A DNA stretch of 64,000 nucleotides from Dyadobacter sp. SG02 (GTDB lineage: Bacteria > Bacteroidota > Bacteroidia > Cytophagales > Spirosomataceae): positions 62,001-126,000 of the forward strand of contig NZ_FNYL01000003.1 in the NCBI RefSeq assembly GCF_900109045.1, read 5' to 3'. The position numbers were made by a program, and so were the translations under genes. Positions 57,429 to 64,000 of the stretch are shown one piece after another; the first letter of the stretch is position 1, and every line of letters starts with the position of its first letter. Below the pieces are notes generated by a model that was given only the letters and a program-made list of their open reading frames with translations, had not been told where the DNA came from and did no database searches.

Positions 57429-58481
57429 ATGAAGAATCTTTTGAAATCAATGCTGGCGCTCGGCATTGCACTGATCACTTTCGGCTCCCAAGCGCAGGAC
57501 GATCCCGCGAAACACCGGGTCGTGTACAAAGGTGATAAGGGGCCGGGTGCGGGTAAAAACATCGTTTTCATCGCTACCGACCATGAATATCGTGGTGAAG
57601 AATCGCTTCCCGCGCTGGCGCGCATTATGGCCAAACGCTACGGGTTCACGTGTACGGTCGTATATGCGCTCGATTCAAATGGCTACATATACCCGGGCAG
57701 CTCGAATGTAAAAGGCCTCGACGTGCTCGACAAGGCCGACCTGATGGTGCTTTTCATGCGTTTCGCACATTTCGGGGACAAGGAAATGCAGCATTTCGAA
57801 AACTATATCAAACGAGGTGGCCCTATTGTGGCATTCCGCACCTCTACCCACGCATTTGAAATTAAGAATGACCCGAAATGGGAGCATTATACCTGGAACT
57901 ACAAAGGCCCGAAAACGGCCTGGAAAGATGGTTTTGGAGAGTATATTCTGGGTGAAACCTGGGTATCGCATTATGGGACGAATCACAAGCAATCGTCTAA
58001 AATCGTCATTGATGAAGCGCAAAAGAATCACCCCATTATGCGCGGCGTGAAAGATATGTGGGTACAATCGGGCGGTTACACGGCTGCTCCCAAAGGTACG
58101 GTACTCGCGAAAGGTCAGGTACTGAACGGTATGACGGCCGATTCTCCTGCCGATCCGACCAAAGAATTGCTACCGGTTGCCTGGATTCGTGATTATCAAA
58201 TGGAAGGCGGCAAAAAAGGCCGTGCATTCACCACCACGCATGGTGCTTCCGAGGATTTGAAGGATTATGGGTTTAGAAGAATGGTAGTGAATGCGATGTT
58301 TTGGAGTTTGGGAATGGAAAATAATATTAAACCAGACAACGATATCGCATTCGTAGGGCCATATGAACCTACAACCTTCAACTTTAATGGGTATAAAGCG
58401 AATGTAAAACCTTCCGATCTGGCGGGCTGGGATTCGCTGATCATGCCGGGCGAGGTAGTAAAGAAGAAGAAGTCGAAGTGA
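57429..58481 (+). CDS. ThuA-domain protein (trehalose-utilisation-like)
   Basis: A 350-residue exported protein (signal peptide MKNLLKSMLALGIALITFGSQAQ). The ThuA domain is a class I glutamine-amidotransferase-like fold: IVFIATDHEYRGEESLPALA, ADLMVLFMRFAHFGDKEMQ, GGPIVAFRTSTHAFE and a late WIRDYQMEGGKKGRAFTTTHG. ThuA homologues sit in sugar gene sets and are linked to 3-keto-sugar metabolism in rhizobia, though their chemistry is not settled. The C-terminus is a short Lys-rich tail. It is embedded between two isomerase genes. Confidence 0.9.
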   Translation: MKNLLKSMLALGIALITFGSQAQDDPAKHRVVYKGDKGPGAGKNIVFIATDHEYRGEESLPALARIMAKRYGFTCTVVYALDSNGYIYPGSSNVKGLDVLDKADLMVLFMRFAHFGDKEMQHFENYIKRGGPIVAFRTSTHAFEIKNDPKWEHYTWNYKGPKTAWKDGFGEYILGETWVSHYGTNHKQSSKIVIDEAQKNHPIMRGVKDMWVQSGGYTAAPKGTVLAKGQVLNGMTADSPADPTKELLPVAWIRDYQMEGGKKGRAFTTTHGASEDLKDYGFRRMVVNAMFWSLGMENNIKPDNDIAFVGPYEPTTFNFNGYKANVKPSDLAGWDSLIMPGEVVKKKKSK

Positions 58482-58510
58482 TTTTTACGTAATTGAAAAT
58501 AAACTTTTTA

Positions 58511-59338
58511 ATGTCTCAGCAACTTCCATTTCGCTTTGGGTCAGAGGTTTACACCTGGTTCATGAGCAACAGCGGCCAAACGCATCAGGGCCGGTTAGGG
58601 CATATGATCGAAGTGATCGCGAAAGCGGGTTTCACGGGTATTCAGCCCATTTTTACCTGGATGGGCGACCTCCAGGATCCTGATTTGCTCGAAGCCAAAC
58701 TCAAAGAGCAAGGTATCGAACTCGCCGCATTGGCACTCGCGTTGGACTGGAATGAGGCCGAAGAAACCGAACGCGAACGTGAAGTAGCCGACCACGCCAT
58801 CCGCGTATTGCAACGCTTCCCGGGAGCCGTACTGAATACCGTCCAGATTCCGACGGGAAGACATAACATTGAAGAGCGCCAGAAACGCCTCGTGAATATT
58901 GTCAACAAGGTATCGCGCCGCGCCGCCGATAAAGGTGTGCCATGCAGCTACCATCCCAATTCACCGCACAGCTCCATTATCCGCACCGAGCAAGATTATA
59001 AAATCGTACTCGAAGGCCTGGACGCGTCGGTAACCGGCTGGACGCCCGATGTAGGCCATATTATCAACGGCGGTATGGACCCGCTCGCGAAAATGAAGGA
59101 GTACCAGTCGCTGATCAACCACGTGCATTATAAAGACTGGGACGGCAACCCCGAGTTCACATTAATGGGGAAAGGCAAAGTAGACCTGCTCGGTGTAACC
59201 CAGTGGCTCAAAGATATTAACTACACCGGCTGGATCATCTGCGAGGACGAAGGCGAAGAAGCCCTCGAAGACCCGGATTTTGTGACATTGCACGACGGGA
59301 AGTGGATTCAGGAGGATTTGATTCCTTCACTAAAATAA
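58511..59338 (+). CDS. Sugar phosphate isomerase/epimerase, TIM barrel (2)
   Basis: A 275-residue soluble protein. The ATG at 58511 is chosen over a TTG at 58493. It opens RFGSEVYTWFMSNSGQT and carries the expected metal sites: SYHPNSPHS (His), TPDVGHIINGG (Asp, His), HVHYKDWDG and WIICEDEGEEAL (Glu). It differs clearly from the first isomerase, closer to the IolE/IolH or 2-keto-myo-inositol dehydratase style, so it may act on a keto-inositol or keto sugar (inference). It precedes an alpha/beta hydrolase by 11 bp. Confidence 0.88.
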   Translation: MSQQLPFRFGSEVYTWFMSNSGQTHQGRLGHMIEVIAKAGFTGIQPIFTWMGDLQDPDLLEAKLKEQGIELAALALALDWNEAEETEREREVADHAIRVLQRFPGAVLNTVQIPTGRHNIEERQKRLVNIVNKVSRRAADKGVPCSYHPNSPHSSIIRTEQDYKIVLEGLDASVTGWTPDVGHIINGGMDPLAKMKEYQSLINHVHYKDWDGNPEFTLMGKGKVDLLGVTQWLKDINYTGWIICEDEGEEALEDPDFVTLHDGKWIQEDLIPSLK

Positions 59339-59349
59339 CCTCCCCACTC

Positions 59350-60162
59350 ATGCCCACCATCAAAACCAACGGTATCAATTTTTACTACGAAGAACGTGGT
59401 TCCGGCGAGCCATTATTGCTCATTATGGGCATTACCGCGCCGGGAGCAGTGTGGAATGTCCATGTGGCCGATTGGAAGCACCATTTTCGCTGCATTATCG
59501 GCGATAACCGCGGCGTAGGGCTGACCGACAAACCTGCCGGACCTTATTCCACCGAGCAGATGGCGGATGATTACGCCGGTTTGCTGGATTCTCTGGGTTT
59601 GGAAAATGTGAGTGTGATCGGTTGTTCGATGGGCAGCACCATTGCCCAGCAATTGGCGATCCGGCATCCGAAAAAGGTGAAATCGCTCGTACTGATGTGC
59701 CCGTGGGCGCGTTGCGACAATTATGCGAAAGGCCTCTTTCAGCATATTATGAATGCCAAGGCCCGTTTCCGGCCGGAGGAGTTCAGCCTGTACATTCAGT
59801 TGCTGATCTTTTCTAAATCGTCGTGGGATGATGCGAAACAGCACGAAGACCTCGAAAACGGTCGGTGTATCGATGCGTTCAACCCATTCCCACAGCCATT
59901 GCACGGCCTGGAAGGACAGGTGGCGGCCTGCATTAACCACAATGCATTGCCGGAGCTGGGTAAGATCAATGCACCGACATTGGTGATAGGGGGAAGGGAG
60001 GACATTTTTACGCCGGTATGGATGGCCGAAGAGGTCGCCGGCGGCATCCCCGGTGCCGAGCTGTTCCTGTACGACAAGCTCGGGCACGCATTCCATTTTG
60101 AAAATACAGAAGATTTCAATGCCCGCGTGAGAAACTGGCTGACCAGCGTGCCGGTAGCCTGA
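59350..60162 (+). CDS. Alpha/beta hydrolase
   Basis: A 270-residue hydrolase of the epoxide-hydrolase/haloperoxidase-like group. The start at 59350 (MPTIKTNGINFYYEE) is chosen; the frame is open further up over the preceding gene. The nucleophile elbow is GCSMGS (Ser93), the oxyanion area LLLIMGITAPGAVWN, the acid in GREDIFTP, and the base His in KLGHAFHFEN. Soluble, no signal. In this sugar block it could cleave an ester or lactone, but the sequence does not decide. Confidence 0.9.
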   Translation: MPTIKTNGINFYYEERGSGEPLLLIMGITAPGAVWNVHVADWKHHFRCIIGDNRGVGLTDKPAGPYSTEQMADDYAGLLDSLGLENVSVIGCSMGSTIAQQLAIRHPKKVKSLVLMCPWARCDNYAKGLFQHIMNAKARFRPEEFSLYIQLLIFSKSSWDDAKQHEDLENGRCIDAFNPFPQPLHGLEGQVAACINHNALPELGKINAPTLVIGGREDIFTPVWMAEEVAGGIPGAELFLYDKLGHAFHFENTEDFNARVRNWLTSVPVA

Positions 60163-60189
60163 TCCCGCATTTTTTAAGTTAAATGCATT

Positions 60190-60214
60190 AAAAAGAGGCA
60201 TTTTGCGCCTTTTT
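60190..60214 (+). terminator. Weak terminator-like hairpin
   Basis: Arms of about ten bases with a two-base internal mismatch (60190-60199 and 60205-60214) end in a T run, 27 bases after the alpha/beta hydrolase stop. It may separate two transcription units. Confidence 0.4.
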
Positions 60215-60249
60215 CAGGTTTAGATAATTAGTAGTTTAATTAAGATATA

Positions 60250-61344
60250 ATGGAGATCGGCGATTCGAAAGGCACTGAAAAGCTAGTGGAAGACTGGAAA
60301 GTAAAGGTGTCGAACCACGCACAGGTAGGCGGTATAGAAACTTCGGTGCTGGACAATGGCGCTGGTCGCGGTACCCGCATTGCGTGGATCAATACCGGCG
60401 GCGGCTTGCGCTTTAAGGTGGTGATCGACCGGGCGATGGATATTGCAGAGGCTTTTTACAACCAGCATAGCCTGGCGTGGATCAGTCATGGCGGTGTTAC
60501 TTCCCCGCAACCGTTTTCTGATAAAGGCATCGACTGGCTTCGCACGTTCGGGGGTGGCTTGCTTACAACCTGCGGCCTCTCGCACGCAGGCGGGCCCGAG
60601 TCTGACAGCTTCGGCGACCGCGGATTGCACGGGTTGATCGGCAACCAGCCCGCGGAAATCGTTTCGATCGTCCAGCCGGACCTGCGCGCCGGGAAATACG
60701 ATATGAGCATTACCGGCATTATCCGCGAAACGCGGCCTTTCGGACCGAGTTTGGAATTGAAAAGAACGATTTCAGCCACATTAGGAGAGCCAAAACTGCG
60801 CATTCACGACGAAGTGATCAACAAAGCCAATACCGCCGCGCCGCATATGCTGCTGTACCACTTCAATTTCGGATGGCCGATTGTGGACGAGGGTACCGAC
60901 ATTCTCTGGAACGGTCAATGGCAACCACGGTTCGAGGAAAATGCGAAGATTTTCAAGGAAGGTAATGCATTCAAAAAAGCACCTGCACCGCTGGAAAGCC
61001 ACCTCGGAAGCGGAGAGGAAGTAGCATTGATCGATGTGGACGCGGACATTTTCGGCGACAGCATTTGCGGCTTGCATAATGAGAAGCTGGGAGTAGCCAT
61101 CGCATTGAAATTCAAAAAAGAGCAATTACCCTGGCTGGCCAACTGGCAGCATTGGGGCAAAGGCGAATATGTGACCGGCATCGAGCCCAGCACGCACCCG
61201 CTCTCGGGTCAGGCGAAGGCGCGGGAGGATGGGACGCTCATTTTCCTGCAACCGGAAGAAATCAAAGAATACGATCTCGAACTGAGCGTCTTGACCTCAA
61301 AAGAGGAGATCGAGGAATTTGAGTTGAAGGTGAATGTATCGTAA
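60250..61344 (+). CDS. DUF4432 protein, aldose-1-epimerase-like
   Basis: A 364-residue soluble protein of the galactose-mutarotase-like beta-sandwich superfamily. Recognisable segments are RFKVVIDRAMDIAEAFYN, TFGGGLLTTCGLSHAGGP and GDRGLHGLIGNQPAEI at the N-terminal half, MLLYHFNFGWPIVDEGT in the middle, and YVTGIEPSTHPLSGQ at the end. DUF4432 members change anomeric configuration or bind sugars in catabolic gene sets. It precedes the repeat-rich gap at 61.35-61.51 kb. Confidence 0.9.
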   Translation: MEIGDSKGTEKLVEDWKVKVSNHAQVGGIETSVLDNGAGRGTRIAWINTGGGLRFKVVIDRAMDIAEAFYNQHSLAWISHGGVTSPQPFSDKGIDWLRTFGGGLLTTCGLSHAGGPESDSFGDRGLHGLIGNQPAEIVSIVQPDLRAGKYDMSITGIIRETRPFGPSLELKRTISATLGEPKLRIHDEVINKANTAAPHMLLYHFNFGWPIVDEGTDILWNGQWQPRFEENAKIFKEGNAFKKAPAPLESHLGSGEEVALIDVDADIFGDSICGLHNEKLGVAIALKFKKEQLPWLANWQHWGKGEYVTGIEPSTHPLSGQAKAREDGTLIFLQPEEIKEYDLELSVLTSKEEIEEFELKVNVS

Positions 61345-61350
61345 TGTTTG

Positions 61351-61506
61351 CAACAAATGTTACGGTGCGCTGCACCTTGTCAACAAATCTTGCGGTGCTC
61401 TGCACCGTAATCGATAAGGTGCAGCGCACCGTAAGATTTGTAGTAGTTGAAACCGCGATGATCGTTGACACGAAATATTTGTAAAATAAAACCGGTGCAA
61501 CGCACC
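61351..61506. repeat. Cluster of GGTGC-N3-GCACC palindromic repeats
   Basis: The gap between the DUF4432 and cupin genes carries four 13-bp palindromes of the form GGTGCnnnGCACC at 61364-61376, 61394-61406, 61418-61430 and 61494-61506. The first two lie in adjacent 30-bp direct repeats (61351-61380, 61381-61410; 24 of 30 bases identical). The third is an inverted near-copy of the first repeat (61416-61441, 25 of 26), so a large stem-loop can form. Confidence 0.9.
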
Positions 61507-61547
61507 ACCATATTTATAACCAAAACCAATTCTTTAATACAAAAACA

Positions 61548-62762
61548 ATGGGACTTTCAAGTATAGCTGAGAAGGCGTTGGAGCAGGGAAAGGGAATTTT
61601 GCGTCTGGCGCCGACATGGGTGCCGCGTTCGTTTTGCGTTCCCGGTCGCAGGATCAAGTTGCACCCTGATGATTATTACGTGCTGGGTGGAGAGCGTGGT
61701 GGTATCGATGAGCGTTGGTTGTCGTCCACGACTCCTGCGGAAAATGGGCCGCTTACAGGCGAAAATGAAGGTTTGAGCCAAATCGTTTTGGAAGATGAGT
61801 CGGGCGTACAAAAAGTGACATTGCGAGACGCGGTAGAAGAGCTGAAAGGTCAGATTATAGGTGACAGACTTTGGGATCAATACAAAAGCTGGCCTATGTA
61901 CTCCAAATTTTTTGACAATATGGGGCCGCTTCCGCATCATATTCACCACAGAGATGAGCACGCCGCGATGGTGGGCCAGAATGGAAAGCCTGAGGCCTAC
62001 TATTTCCCTCCTCAACTGAACAACCACGGTGGCGATTTTCCCTATACATTCATTGGTATCGCTCCCGGTACTACCAAAGAGCAGATCAAAGAGTGTCTGA
62101 TGAACTTTACCAAGGGCGACAATAAGATTACCAATTACTCCCAGGCGTTTCGTCTGGAACCGGGAACAGGCTGGGATGTTCCTCCTGGCATGTTACATGC
62201 GCCAGGCAGCTTGTGTACCTATGAGCCTCAAAAAGCATCAGATATTTTTGCGATGTATCAATCTCTTGTTAATGAGGCTGTTATTCCGGAAGAATTGCTT
62301 TGGAAAGGAACGCCGAAAGACAGGATTGGCGATTATGACCTGTTGATGGAAGTAATCGACTGGGATTTGAATGTAAATCCTAATTTGATGGAAAAGCATT
62401 TCATGCGCCCCAAACCGGTAAAAGATGTCGCTGCGATGGCGGAAGAAGGGTATAGTGAAAACTGGATTTGCTATAAAAACGAGGCTTACAGTGCCAAGGA
62501 ACTTACCGTTTTTCCAGGACAGACTGTTACCATTACCGACGCTGCCGCATACGGAATGATTGTGATGCAGGGCCATGGTAAATTCGGTGTGTGGGATATC
62601 GAAACCCCTGCATTGATCCGCTACGGACAGTTGACCAACGACGAGTATTTCGTAAGCGAAACCGCCGCGACTGAAGGCGTTACGATCAGCAACCCGTCCA
62701 AAACCGACCCGATTGTGATTTTAAAGCACTTCGGTCCAGGTAACCCTGATTTAGTATTGTAA
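61548..62762 (+). CDS. Cupin, class I phosphomannose-isomerase-like
   Basis: A 404-residue cytosolic protein. A metal-binding cupin site is visible in LPHHIHHRDEHAA (His-x-His) and GKPEAYY (Glu), with a further His in GMLHAPGSL, as in class I mannose-6-phosphate isomerases. A C-terminal beta region resembles a second cupin-like domain (LTVFPGQTVTITDAAAYGMIVMQGHG). It should interconvert an aldose and a ketose or bind a related sugar, exact substrate unknown. It lies downstream of a palindrome-rich leader and 21 bp before the third isomerase gene. Confidence 0.85.
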   Translation: MGLSSIAEKALEQGKGILRLAPTWVPRSFCVPGRRIKLHPDDYYVLGGERGGIDERWLSSTTPAENGPLTGENEGLSQIVLEDESGVQKVTLRDAVEELKGQIIGDRLWDQYKSWPMYSKFFDNMGPLPHHIHHRDEHAAMVGQNGKPEAYYFPPQLNNHGGDFPYTFIGIAPGTTKEQIKECLMNFTKGDNKITNYSQAFRLEPGTGWDVPPGMLHAPGSLCTYEPQKASDIFAMYQSLVNEAVIPEELLWKGTPKDRIGDYDLLMEVIDWDLNVNPNLMEKHFMRPKPVKDVAAMAEEGYSENWICYKNEAYSAKELTVFPGQTVTITDAAAYGMIVMQGHGKFGVWDIETPALIRYGQLTNDEYFVSETAATEGVTISNPSKTDPIVILKHFGPGNPDLVL

Positions 62763-62783
62763 AAAACTAAAATTCCTTAAACC

Positions 62784-63818
62784 ATGCCTGAAAATAATTT
62801 CCCTAAACTCCACAATGCCACATGGCCTGGTATCGTGGGCAAAGGTTCCGACTCGGAGCCGATCATTCCTTTTGATACACTGTTGGAAAAAACCGCTGCC
62901 GCGGAGGTAGACGGCGTGAAGTTTGACGGTGTCGATATCGGTCTTTTCGACGAGCATATCGGCGAATACCTGAATGCAGCCGATGGCGGTAAGCGCCTGG
63001 CCGACAAACTGGCGGGGTATAACCTCGAAGCCGGAAGTCTGGTAGCCAATGTATGGGCCGGTTCGGCGATGGGCAGCCAGGATGCCCGCGATACGTTTGT
63101 GGAGCAGGTACGTAAGGCATGCGAATTCGGTAAGCAACTCCGCGACGCCGGTATCCGTAACGGTGGCGTGATTCGCATCGACTCCGCTGCTTCGCCGGAA
63201 GCATGGTCGGCCGACCCGAAAGGCAATACCAAACAAATTGCGGAAACTTTCAGACGTGCGGCCGACGTGGCAGCCGATTTCGGCGAACGCCTGGCTGCCG
63301 AAGGCGAAATCTGCTGGGGTGGCATGCACAGCTGGAAAGCGATGATCGATACACTCGAAGCGACAGACCGCCCGAATGTAGGTTTCCAGGCTGATATGTC
63401 GCATACATTCCTTTACCTGCTGGGCTACAATGCGCCGGAAGACCGCATTCTGCCCGCCGATTTCCAATGGGATGATCGCGCTACTTTGGATGAGGCCTTC
63501 AAGAAAATGACCGCCGCGCTGCGTCCGTGGACCATCGATTTCCACGTAGCACAAAACGACGGAACCGTTCACGGAACCGGCTCACACGATAAAACCGGCC
63601 GCCACTGCCTCGCAACCGACCCGAATGGCAAGCTCGACATTGTACACCACGCAGGCTTCTGGCTCCGCGACGAGAAAGGCGAACTCACGAAAGCATTCCG
63701 CCACATTTGCTGGGACGGCTGTATGTTCCCGAATGAGGTAATGTACAAGCAGGAAACGTGGAACGACATCCTCGCTGCGCTCGTGAAAGTGCGTAATGCG
63801 CACGGGTGGCAGGCGTAA
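62784..63818 (+). CDS. Sugar phosphate isomerase/epimerase, TIM barrel (3)
   Basis: A 344-residue TIM-barrel protein, longer than the other two isomerases of this block. Metal-site segments are [17 protein letters not shown] (Glu near its start, His), [16 protein letters not shown] (Asp, His) and [20 protein letters not shown] (His). The extra length lies in the long N-terminal segment and after the third metal strand. It lies between the cupin and a Gfo/Idh dehydrogenase, the standard layout for keto-sugar or inositol interconversion sets (general knowledge). Confidence 0.9.
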   Translation: MPENNFPKLHNATWPGIVGKGSDSEPIIPFDTLLEKTAAAEVDGVKFDGVDIGLFDEHIGEYLNAADGGKRLADKLAGYNLEAGSLVANVWAGSAMGSQDARDTFVEQVRKACEFGKQLRDAGIRNGGVIRIDSAASPEAWSADPKGNTKQIAETFRRAADVAADFGERLAAEGEICWGGMHSWKAMIDTLEATDRPNVGFQADMSHTFLYLLGYNAPEDRILPADFQWDDRATLDEAFKKMTAALRPWTIDFHVAQNDGTVHGTGSHDKTGRHCLATDPNGKLDIVHHAGFWLRDEKGELTKAFRHICWDGCMFPNEVMYKQETWNDILAALVKVRNAHGWQA

Positions 63819-63886
63819 GCGTTTTCGAATATTCCAAAAACCTAAGGCTCGAAGCAACACGCTGAAAGCCCCAACCAACAAAACCA

Positions 63887-64000
63887 ATGTCAGAAAAAAA
63901 ACAAATACGCGTTGCCCTGATCGGTTCCGGTTTGATGGGCCGCACGCATACCAATGGTTATAAAAGAATCGGGGACTTTTTCCCGGAACTCGAATACCGC
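63887..64000 (+). CDS. Gfo/Idh/MocA family oxidoreductase, N-terminal fragment (cut by window end)
   Basis: The first 38 codons are visible from the ATG at 63887. The segment [19 protein letters not shown] is a typical NAD(P)-binding Rossmann start of Gfo/Idh/MocA dehydrogenases, with the GxGxxG-like glycines and the following His. Family members oxidise sugars or inositols, often at C2 or C3. It starts 68 bp after the third isomerase gene on the same strand. The rest is outside the window. Confidence 0.88.
   Translation, partial: MSEKKQIRVALIGSGLMGRTHTNGYKRIGDFFPELEYR

Noticed and set aside
61351..61506. Repeats that could be mistaken for a small CRISPR array.
   Set aside because: The 30-bp units are directly adjacent with no spacers, one copy is inverted, and there are no cas genes nearby.
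62751..63572. A 273-codon minus-strand frame opposite the third isomerase gene.
   Set aside because: The plus-strand isomerase motifs and the gene order support the other strand; this is a shadow frame.

Overview
The window is a piece of a Bacteroidota chromosome, most likely a Cytophagales/Spirosomaceae bacterium of the Dyadobacter type (inferred). Supporting signs are moderate-to-high GC coding DNA with AT-rich intergenic gaps, weak or absent Shine-Dalgarno sequences, occasional TAnnTTTG (-7) boxes, a TonB-linked outer-membrane economy, TamA/TamB, a bacteriophytochrome operon, and many sugar genes of the ThuA/DUF1080/TIM-barrel-isomerase/DUF4432 type. No rRNA, tRNA, transposase, prophage or CRISPR array was seen. 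Both ends of the window cut genes: a metallophosphoesterase on the left and a Gfo/Idh/MocA oxidoreductase on the right.

Region by region. 1-3.9 kb: the phosphoesterase tail, an unrecognised glycine-rich polytopic membrane protein, a DegT/StrS-type PLP aminotransferase and a PaiA-like GNAT acetyltransferase. 3.9-10 kb: a 2027-residue bacterial alpha-2-macroglobulin with a CxEQ thioester motif. 10.2-14.4 kb: an RND efflux adaptor and pump. 14.4-24.2 kb: mainly housekeeping and envelope genes (acyl-lipid desaturase, metK, FkbM methyltransferase, lipA, waaA, a ROK regulator, rsgA, methylmalonyl-CoA epimerase). 24.2-33.3 kb: an orphan lipoprotein, then tamB-tamA overlapping on the minus strand behind a LolA-like protein. 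33.5-37.9 kb: an outer-membrane TonB-type receptor divergent from a GH20 hexosaminidase. 38-43 kb: a small-ORF/nucleotidyltransferase pair, pyrD, ftsK and a second LolA-like protein. 43.2-48 kb: topoisomerase IB and a response regulator-heme oxygenase-bacteriophytochrome operon. 48-53.6 kb: a DUF4142 lipoprotein, then a sulfatase/FAD oxidoreductase/formylglycine-generating enzyme/hydrolase operon.

53.7-64 kb is almost entirely plus-strand and carbohydrate-oriented: a YceI protein, a GH130-like enzyme, a DUF1080 (3-keto-disaccharide hydrolase family) protein, three different xylose-isomerase-like TIM barrels, a ThuA-domain protein, an alpha/beta hydrolase, a DUF4432 aldose-epimerase-like protein, a phosphomannose-isomerase-like cupin and the start of a Gfo/Idh dehydrogenase. 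The set is what an oxidise/hydrolyse/epimerise route for glycosides through 3-keto sugars would need, and there is no SusC/SusD pair, so it is not a standard PUL. This is the best candidate for an undescribed pathway here. A cluster of short palindromic repeats sits inside it at 61.35-61.51 kb.
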